Positions 59,080 through 64,000 of a stretch of DNA of 64,000 nucleotides are shown here, one piece after another. This stretch comes from [Scytonema hofmanni] UTEX 2349 (GTDB lineage: Bacteria > Cyanobacteriota > Cyanobacteriia > Cyanobacteriales > Nostocaceae). The notes below the pieces were generated by a model. The model had not been told where the DNA came from and made no database searches. It saw nothing but the letters and a program-made list of their open reading frames with translations. The DNA lies in the NCBI RefSeq assembly GCF_000582685.1, contig NZ_KK073768.1, positions 1,128,447 through 1,192,446 on the forward strand, written 5' to 3'. Numbering within the stretch: position 1 is the stretch's first letter; each line of letters begins with the position of its first letter. The translations under genes were made by a program, and so were the position numbers.

Positions 59080-59724
59080 ATGCCACTAAAACCAAATCAA
59101 CGCATTAAGCTAGATGATACAGACGACAAGCTGTTTTATGACTATCCCCGCTTCGTCACTCATGTGGATGAAGGCTTTATTCAACAGCTAACCGATTTAT
59201 ATCGTCAGCGATTAAAACCGGATATGCGTGTCTTTGATATGATGAGCAGTTGGGTATCTCATCTGCCTGAAGAGATGCAGTTTGCCCATGTTGAAGGACA
59301 TGGACTCAACGGTGAAGAACTTGCACGTAATCCGCGCTTAAATCATTACTTTGTGCAGAATCTCAACGCTAATCCTCAGTTACCCTTGAAGGATGAAGAT
59401 TTTGATGCAGTACTCAATTGCGTTTCTGTACAGTATTTGCAATACCCGGAGGCTGTATTTTCGGAAATTCACCGCATCCTCAAACCTGGTGGGATCGCTA
59501 TCTTCAGCTTTTCTAATCGGATGTTTTATCAAAAAGCGATTCAAGCTTGGCGGGAGGGTTCAGAAGAGAGTCGAGTTAAATTAGTTAAAAGTTATTTTTC
59601 CTCGGTTCCTGGATTTACCAGTCCAGAAGTAATTACCCGTCAATCAACGCTTCCAAATATCCTGCAATGGTTAGGTGCGGGGGGAGGAGATCCGTTTTAT
59701 GCTGTTATAGCTTCCCGGAGTTAG
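59080..59724 (+). CDS. SAM-dependent methyltransferase (type 11 like)
   Basis: 214 residues. The class I fold is recognisable but with a divergent first motif: DMRVFDMMSSWVSHLP replaces the usual glycine-rich D-x-G-x-G loop; HVEGHGLNGEELARNPRL takes the place of motif II, and FDAVLNCVSVQYLQYPEAVF then EIHRILKPGGIAIFSFSN match motifs III-IV and post-motifs of methyltransferase 11. The lost glycine loop raises the question of SAM binding, but the family with this SSWVSHLP segment is conserved in plants and cyanobacteria as I recall. The substrate is unknown. Start ATG 59080. Confidence 0.8.
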   Translation: MPLKPNQRIKLDDTDDKLFYDYPRFVTHVDEGFIQQLTDLYRQRLKPDMRVFDMMSSWVSHLPEEMQFAHVEGHGLNGEELARNPRLNHYFVQNLNANPQLPLKDEDFDAVLNCVSVQYLQYPEAVFSEIHRILKPGGIAIFSFSNRMFYQKAIQAWREGSEESRVKLVKSYFSSVPGFTSPEVITRQSTLPNILQWLGAGGGDPFYAVIASRS

Positions 59725-59750
59725 GAAACTAGGACAAGGGGGACAAGGAA

Positions 59751-59795
59751 GCAGGGGAGGCAGGGGAGGCAGGGGAGGCAGGGGAGGCAGGGGGA
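59751..59795. repeat. 9-bp tandem array GCAGGGGAG
   Basis: Five copies of GCAGGGGAG (last GCAGGGGGA), preceded by GGGGGACAAGG, right behind the methyltransferase gene. Confidence 0.88.
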
Positions 59796-59819
59796 GATGA
59801 GGCAACGCCGTTCTTTTTT

Positions 59820-59920
59820 CCCAATGCCCAATGCCCAATGCCCAATGCCCAATGCCCAATGCCCAATGCCCAATGCCCATTGCCCAATGCCCAATGCCCA
59901 ATGCCCAATGCCCAATGCCC
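59820..59920. repeat. 7-bp tandem array CCCAATG, about 14 copies
   Basis: Head-to-tail CCCAATG heptamers with one CCCATTG variant, a classic short tandemly repeated repetitive sequence of heterocystous cyanobacteria. It lies about 115 bp upstream of the lipoprotein start. Confidence 0.93.
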
Positions 59921-60034
59921 GGAAAAAATGTGATTGGAGATACTAACATCTTATCAAAAAGTAAATTTTCCGGGTTTTATCTCACTTCAGCGCTGATAAT
60001 TGCCTCAAAGCTCATGCATCAGGAGAAACCAAAC

Positions 60035-60544
60035 ATGATTTTCCGCCGTGGACGTAGGATTTTAGTGGCTTTGTTGCTTTCAGTGTTACTACTGACAACT
60101 GCTTGCGCTGCAAAGACACCAAGTCAATTTGACCAAGTGCAGAAAGAAAGCACCCAAAAGAAAAGCGGTCTAGCAGTTGCGAAGAATGCAACTCAAGGTA
60201 GCGAATTTAACAAACTTTTCCCTAAGGAACAAGCTGGATATCAGCGCGTGTTTACCCAAGAGAAAAAAGGCTTTGCAGAAGCGAACTTGAAAAAAGGTGG
60301 GAAAGTAATGGCACAACTGGCTGTATCAGACACCACCAGCACCCCAAGTGCAGCCGCAAAATACGCTACTAGTACCAAAAAAATTGGCGGCTATCCGGCA
60401 GCGACACTTGGCAATACTCAAACTTCGGTTTTGGTAGGTAAGTATCAAGTGAAAGTGATTTCTAAAGATCCGTCATTTACAGCAAGCGATCGCGAAGATT
60501 GGATAGAGAAATTTAATCTCAGCGGTCTAGCGCAATTGAAATAA
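60035..60544 (+). CDS. lipoprotein of unknown function
   Basis: About 169 residues starting MIFRRGRRILVALLLSVLLL, followed by TTACAAK: a lipoprotein signal with the lipidation Cys near residue 24. The mature part is basic and has QFDQVQKESTQKKSGLAVAK and later FTASDREDWIEKFNLSGLAQ. It is probably anchored in a membrane facing the periplasm. The ATG at 60035 is chosen because AGGAG lies 10 bp upstream; the longer frame reads back through the CCCAATG array and is spurious. It precedes the 60599 gene by 54 bp on the same strand. Confidence 0.7.
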   Translation: MIFRRGRRILVALLLSVLLLTTACAAKTPSQFDQVQKESTQKKSGLAVAKNATQGSEFNKLFPKEQAGYQRVFTQEKKGFAEANLKKGGKVMAQLAVSDTTSTPSAAAKYATSTKKIGGYPAATLGNTQTSVLVGKYQVKVISKDPSFTASDREDWIEKFNLSGLAQLK

Positions 60545-60598
60545 ACTTAATTACTGCGACTCAAATAAAACACGCTAACTAAGGAGATTTTCGTAACT

Positions 60599-61486
60599 GT
60601 GAGCAAATCAATTTTTGAGTTAGTTGATCAATTGCCGACCGGAGGCTTGACTGTTTCTCTGTTGAATTCCCTTGATTTTGTTGCTCCTGGTCAATGGCAT
60701 AATGTGGTAGGTTTTGTCAATACCATTAAGACTGTTACCGGCGAAACTGACGAAGACCTAATTCAGCAAATTGGTGAGAGAGCAATTTATCTTTACAACG
60801 ATCGCTCTCAAGGATACCAAAGAGCCATGTGGCTGTACCAAACTGTTGATACTACAGATAAAGCGCTTGGTGCAGCAGCTTTAGCGAGTAAGGTAGGTGA
60901 GTCGATTCCGTTGTTGGGTTTCTTAAATAAAGTTACTCCCAAACCAGACAAAGCTCAAACCATTGACTTAGCACTAAAATTAGTTACTGAATTAGTCGCT
61001 TTCTGCCAAATTAACGGTATCCCCGGAGACAGCATCGGCGATTTTGTCGCTTCTTTGGGTGAATATAGCGGTGAGTCTCTCATCCGCATGGTAGCGTTAG
61101 TTTGCGTTGATGGTTTGATACCCTTGGGTCCCGACTTCATCGACAAAGCGTTATCTAGCATTAATCAAACTAATCCGCAAGAGTTAGAGCAAAACTCAAC
61201 TTTTAATAACATCAAAGATTCAATTCCCGGTAATAATTCTAGTAGCAAACTCAACTTTATCGGCGAAAGCTTCGATTCAGTGAAAGGCTGGATGGGTAAT
61301 CTCGTCGCGTCACATAATTTAACACCACAGACAGTTGTCGCGAATTTGCAGTCATTTACGCAGATTGCTGACGATAAGTTAGATTATTTAGCGGCGTTTC
61401 TAGATGTTAGTACGAATTACTACGAACATACAGGTACGCAAACTTTGGCACGTCGCTTGATTGAACGAGCAATAGCTGAAATTTAG
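60599..61486 (+). CDS. conserved-looking cyanobacterial protein, unknown function
   Basis: 295 residues, soluble and largely helical, without signal or membrane segment: ELVDQLPTGGLTVSLLNSLD, NVVGFVNTIKTVTGETDEDL, then LVDTTDKALGAAALASKVGE-like helices and a C-terminal helix LARRLIERAIAEI. No motif identifies an enzyme. The start is GTG 60599, supported by AAGGAG 12 bp upstream. It lies 54 bp after the lipoprotein gene and may share its transcript. A MITE-like element follows 4 bp after the stop. Confidence 0.6.
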   Translation: MSKSIFELVDQLPTGGLTVSLLNSLDFVAPGQWHNVVGFVNTIKTVTGETDEDLIQQIGERAIYLYNDRSQGYQRAMWLYQTVDTTDKALGAAALASKVGESIPLLGFLNKVTPKPDKAQTIDLALKLVTELVAFCQINGIPGDSIGDFVASLGEYSGESLIRMVALVCVDGLIPLGPDFIDKALSSINQTNPQELEQNSTFNNIKDSIPGNNSSSKLNFIGESFDSVKGWMGNLVASHNLTPQTVVANLQSFTQIADDKLDYLAAFLDVSTNYYEHTGTQTLARRLIERAIAEI

Positions 61487-61490
61487 ATTC

Positions 61491-61614
61491 ATATCATGTC
61501 CGCGTAATTACCCATAATTCATGAAGAACCCCACCCGCCTGTGGCACCCTCCCCGCTTGCGGGGAGGGTTGGGGAGGGGTTCTTTTATTATGGCTGTTTG
61601 ACCAGACATGATAT
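61491..61614. mobile_element. MITE-like element with ATATCATGTC ends and GC-rich interior
   Basis: ATATCATGTCC and AGACATGATAT are the inverted ends. Inside, CCATAAT...GAAGAACCCC pairs with GGGGTTCTTTTATTATGG, and the core is CCCTCCCCGCTTGCGGGGAGGG. A further ATATCATGTC starts at 61611, overlapping the right end. Confidence 0.75.
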
Positions 61615-61651
61615 CATGTCTATGCGTAGTTATTAACCAAGCGCGATCGCT

Positions 61652-62404
61652 TTATTTTGGTAAACGCAAATCTGCGACAATTGCACTCAAGTAAGATTCA
61701 ATCAATTCAAAATTTTCGGCTTTCTCAAACTTACCTGTTTTTGCTGCTGGGTCAAAAGCAGTTTGAATCAGATAAAGTGAAGCACCATCAAAAGCAACAT
61801 AACCGAGATTTTGCTCATATACTTCACCACCTTGTTGAATCCCTGTAAAGCCGTAGCGCATCCCATGAAGCATCCCAAAGGGAACTTGTTGCGGTGGTTG
61901 AGGTGAAAAAGAAATGCGATCGCCATAGGCACTTTGACGGTCTTTTGATAATACAGCGTAATGGTTTGCAATCCAAGTATTTAGTGCTGTTAATACCTGC
62001 GTTTGGTAGTTAGGACTTTGTAAGTCCGCTTTTACCCCTGGTGGAATACCAGCAGTTACCAGCATTTTTTGGAAATTTGGTTGATTTGCCAATGGGTAAA
62101 CTTGCATCTCAACTGTACCCAAAACTTTTCCTTGGGAAAAGACACACAATAAAGGTGCATTTCCTTCACAAGGTGCTACCTTCCAACCTGGTGGAGTAGC
62201 AGTTTTCCCTAGAACACTCTTCCAGATATTTCCTTCAGTAGGTTTGGATGCTGAGTTAGTTTGAGTCAGTGTTGCAACCGGCTGGGGTCGAACTGGATTT
62301 GTCTGCAATTTGTTAGTGGGAGAATTGGGGTGAACAAATTTGAATACTATCGGTGTTACTATCAGCAAAATCAAACCAATCAGAAGATGATAAACTCGCA
62401 GCAT
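61652..62404 (-). CDS. membrane-anchored protein of unknown function
   Basis: 250 residues. One N-terminal membrane segment (about 4-22, VYHLLIGLILLIVTPIVFK), then a Pro/Thr/Asn-rich linker to about residue 60, and a globular part (WKVAPCEGNAPLLCVFSQGK, VEMQVYPLANQPNFQKMLVT, HGMRYGFTGIQQGGEVYEQN). Two Cys in the PCEGNAPLLC segment could form a disulfide outside the cytoplasm. No family recognised. Start ATG 62404. It stands alone between repeats. Confidence 0.6.
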   Translation of the reverse strand: MLRVYHLLIGLILLIVTPIVFKFVHPNSPTNKLQTNPVRPQPVATLTQTNSASKPTEGNIWKSVLGKTATPPGWKVAPCEGNAPLLCVFSQGKVLGTVEMQVYPLANQPNFQKMLVTAGIPPGVKADLQSPNYQTQVLTALNTWIANHYAVLSKDRQSAYGDRISFSPQPPQQVPFGMLHGMRYGFTGIQQGGEVYEQNLGYVAFDGASLYLIQTAFDPAAKTGKFEKAENFELIESYLSAIVADLRLPK

Positions 62405-62835
62405 TTTTCCAGAAAATCCATAGTGGCAAACTGACGTTACCGTAAAACTTTGCGATTATAGCAAAAGATACATTGATATTGAGTTCATTTATGCAAAATA
62501 AATTATTCGTCAGCAAGCGATCGCCTGATTAGAAAATTTTCACTTTTGTCAATTACATAACACCCAGAGACTCGACTTATTCAACAAGTCGAGTCTTTTC
62601 TATTATGGCATTGCATCGGCAAAGGACGTATTGTTTAACAACAGAGTAGGTATATTTTTGCATCTATTTAGTGAGATAAATTTAATCTCTACCGAGAGAA
62701 AGTTTTTATAAGTACCGAAAGCAATTAGGGTGTTAACAATAGCACGAAGTTCAGTGTTGTTATTACAAACAAGTCAAATTCTGGCTGAGATTTCTCGACC
62801 TATTCTCAATAACCTAAGTGAAGAGGATTTGTGCA
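62405..62835. other. intergenic region with an orphan terminator
   Basis: About 430 bp between divergent genes. It contains one strong + strand terminator (62568-62599) with no protein gene in front of it. A reading frame at 62730-63017 overlaps the secreted protein gene in another phase and is not credible. Confidence 0.5.
62568..62599 (+). terminator. strong orphan terminator
   Basis: AGACTCGACTT and AAGTCGAGTCT form a perfect 11-bp stem with an ATTCAAC loop, followed by TTTT. No coding gene ends upstream on this strand, so it may close a small RNA. Confidence 0.7.
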
Positions 62836-63210
62836 ATGAAAAAGATGATAATTGCCTTGTTTATCATGCTCTCCTTGACCTTATCGCTAGGGCAGGGGCA
62901 AGCTCTTGCTGCAAGCGACTGCTTGAAAACGCTAAATACTGGTGCAGCTACGACCTTACAAGTATTTTACGAACAACCTGCTGCTTTTTATGGCTGGTCG
63001 GGAGGTACGATTACTAATGATATGTACTACAATGCCTGCGGTTCAACTGTGACTGTCAAAATTAACGGTGCTGACTGGGAGAAGCTCCGAGCAGCAGGAA
63101 AGCTAGATGGACTACGATATATATACAAACCAAAGGATGGTGGAATAAGCGTTAGGAAGATTTCAGGAACTACACCCACCGATGTGAAAATTGAGGATTT
63201 CTACAGCTAA
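62836..63210 (+). CDS. small secreted protein of unknown function
   Basis: About 124 residues from ATG 62836. Signal peptide about 1-26 (MKKMIIALFIMLSLTLSLGQ, then GQALAA). The mature part has two Cys (SDCLKTL and YNACGST) and KINGADWEKLRAAGKLDGLR. No family is recognised. The upstream GTG at 62818 is possible, but ATG 62836 gives a normal signal peptide and has GAGG at a good distance. It appears monocistronic. Confidence 0.65.
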   Translation: MKKMIIALFIMLSLTLSLGQGQALAASDCLKTLNTGAATTLQVFYEQPAAFYGWSGGTITNDMYYNACGSTVTVKINGADWEKLRAAGKLDGLRYIYKPKDGGISVRKISGTTPTDVKIEDFYS

Positions 63211-63214
63211 CGAA

Positions 63215-63417
63215 GACTAAGACCCTCACCGGGAAAGGCAGAGGGCAGAAGGCAGGAGGCAGAAGGAATGTATAAGTGTCCTCTGCCCACGACTGAAAGG
63301 AGTAAGGGTCTGAAGCCCCTCCCAAATGCAACGATATTGGGAGCCTCCAATTGGGAGGGGATTGTGACCCCTCCCAATTGGTTCCTTCTGCCCTCAGCAC
63401 GAATGCCTTCTGCCTTC
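63215..63417. repeat. composite repeat with GCAGAAGGC-type ends and a 14-bp perfect hairpin
   Basis: The flanks (GGCAGAGGGCAGAAGGCAGG and GCACGAATGCCTTCTGCCTT) resemble the ends of the 211-bp element. The interior is different: CCAATTGGGAGGGG (63347-63360) pairs perfectly with CCCCTCCCAATTGG (63368-63381), and AAGCCCCTCCCAAAT precedes it. Confidence 0.65.
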
Positions 63418-63442
63418 TTGAAGAGTCTTGCAGACTAAAAGA

Positions 63443-63474
63443 GCGATTCTCCGTAGGAGAGGCTACGCCAACGC
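63443..63474. repeat. GCGAT...AACGC palindromic repeat, intergenic copy
   Basis: GCGATTCTCCGTAGGAGAGG then CTACGCCAACGC; CTCC/GGAG and GGCTACGCC arms. This is the free-standing counterpart of the repeat found in the TpsA signal peptides. Confidence 0.75.
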
Positions 63475-63542
63475 ACTGAAAAATTAGATCCCCGACTTTT
63501 CAAAGAAATCGGGGATCTGGACACGCACATTTTCACAAATCA

Positions 63543-63567
63543 AGACGCGATAAATCGTCGTCTCTAC
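63543..63567. repeat. GAGACG-family repeat at the end of the USP gene
   Basis: AGACGCGAT/ATCGTCGTCTCTAC, imperfect. Its last base (reading on the minus strand, TAGTAGAGAC) helps form the stop codon of the universal-stress-domain gene. Confidence 0.6.
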
Positions 63568-64000
63568 TAATTTTTAATCGCACCTCTAACTAAAATCACT
63601 GTACTCTCTACACTGGATGCGATCGCTTCGGGAATATTGCCTTGAATTGCTTGCTGTAACATTCCTTCTCGCGAAGCACCTAAAACCACTACATCATAAC
63701 CTTCGGTTTTTACTAAGTTAATTATTCCTTCCGCAACCGATTCAGCTTGCACAGGTACAGCGGTAACAGTACTAGACAACTTCCGACGGCGAATCAATTG
63801 GCGGATCGATTGTTCTAAAATTGTCATGTCTGGTTTCAACTCAGATGGTTTGAATACCCGTGTGAGACGAATTTTTGGATCTTTCCCCAATGTGACTAAC
63901 GCCGGTAACAATTTAATCGCTAATAAAGCATTGGGACCACCTGCCATTGGTACTAACCAGCTGTTGAAGTGAGGAGTGGGAGAGGGGGGGAGGGGGAGAG
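63567..64000 (-). CDS. C-terminal universal-stress domain, probably of a ClC-type chloride channel (partial)
   Basis: The frame is open from the window's right edge to the stop at 63567. The last ~125 residues form a UspA-like fold: WLVPMAGGPNALLAIKLLPA, then DVVVLGASREGMLQQAIQGN and IPEAIASSVESTVILVRGA, which holds the G-x-x-x-x-G-x-x-x-S ATP-loop-like pattern typical of Usp. In cyanobacteria this exact type of tail commonly ends long ClC channel proteins with CBS domains, so I infer a channel gene running beyond the window. An internal Met at 63947 is therefore probably not the start. The upstream 17 codons are Pro/Leu/Ser-rich and repeat-like. Confidence 0.65.
   Translation of the reverse strand, partial: LPLPPSPTPHFNSWLVPMAGGPNALLAIKLLPALVTLGKDPKIRLTRVFKPSELKPDMTILEQSIRQLIRRRKLSSTVTAVPVQAESVAEGIINLVKTEGYDVVVLGASREGMLQQAIQGNIPEAIASSVESTVILVRGAIKN

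Noticed and set aside
59671..59949. minus-strand open frames with GIGHWAL repeats
   Set aside because: Translation of the CCCAATG array; no start context and no function expected.
59831..60034. N-terminal extension of the lipoprotein through the heptamer array
   Set aside because: The ATG at 60035 has AGGAG at good distance and is followed at once by a lipoprotein signal; the extension encodes only MPNAQCP repeats.
62730..63017. 95-codon frame overlapping the small secreted protein gene
   Set aside because: Different phase from the signal-peptide-bearing frame, poor start, no homology-like features.

Overview
The window looks like chromosome of a filamentous, probably heterocyst-forming cyanobacterium (Nostocales). 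This rests on the very frequent HIP1 octamer GCGATCGC in genes and spacers, on short tandem heptamer arrays (TTTCCCC, CCCAATG, GGGGACAAGG-like), on the ndhF3-ndhD3-cupA-cupS low-CO2 operon, and on families that are mostly cyanobacterial (DUF928, CHAT-TPR, zinc-ribbon kinase-FGE fusions, many Uma2 genes). No rRNA, tRNA, CRISPR array or complete transposase gene was seen.

Layout. 0-18 kb is mostly housekeeping and small conserved genes: a YtxH-like protein (cut by the left edge), an esterase, a TerB-like acidic protein, purH, Uma2, VanZ, a cupin, a zinc-ribbon Ser/Thr kinase fused to an FGE-sulfatase domain, an AAA-less M41-like protease, a diguanylate cyclase, a metal-binding HMA protein, alaS and a HicBA toxin-antitoxin pair. 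18-41 kb is an accessory surface/signalling island: a TpsB transporter, four consecutive TpsA (filamentous haemagglutinin-type) exoproteins of which the last is frameshifted, a CHAT caspase-like/TPR protein, a DUF928 protein, then a CHASE2 hybrid histidine kinase overlapping a second response-regulator/kinase. The TPS part is bracketed by two 211-bp copies of one element that read as identical, in inverted orientation (17743-17953 and 36759-36969); the left copy splits a small gene. 41-46 kb is a scrapyard of toxin-antitoxin modules and Uma2 remnants around acs. 46-54 kb carries a GHL10-type glycoside hydrolase, another Uma2 and the inducible CO2-uptake NDH-1MS operon. 54-64 kb has a MarR regulator, a broken HlyD adaptor and an MFS exporter, a family-39 glycosyltransferase, a methyltransferase, a lipoprotein, several unknown secreted or membrane proteins, and the C-terminal part of a probable ClC-type channel with a universal-stress domain, cut by the right edge.

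The second theme is small non-autonomous repeats. At least five families occur: (a) GAGACG...CGTCTC palindromes; (b) elements with ATATCATGTC ends carrying interchangeable GC-rich or GAGACG interiors; (c) an approximately 33-bp GCGAT...AACGC palindrome; (d) the 211-bp element with GCAGAAGGCACTTATG ends; (e) an AGACCTCTTGCA-ended MITE with an AAT target duplication. Several are inside genes and in frame: family (c) forms the end of the signal peptide in three of the four TpsA genes, and family (a) plus a G-rich array encode an internal loop of the glycosyltransferase. Others have truncated genes.

The best candidate for an undescribed system is the TpsB/4xTpsA/CHAT/DUF928/CHASE2 island, in which secreted adhesin-like proteins, a probable caspase-like protease and an extracytoplasmic sensor kinase are encoded together and flanked by inverted repeats that could invert or mobilise the block. 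All identity statements come from reading by eye; no database search was run.
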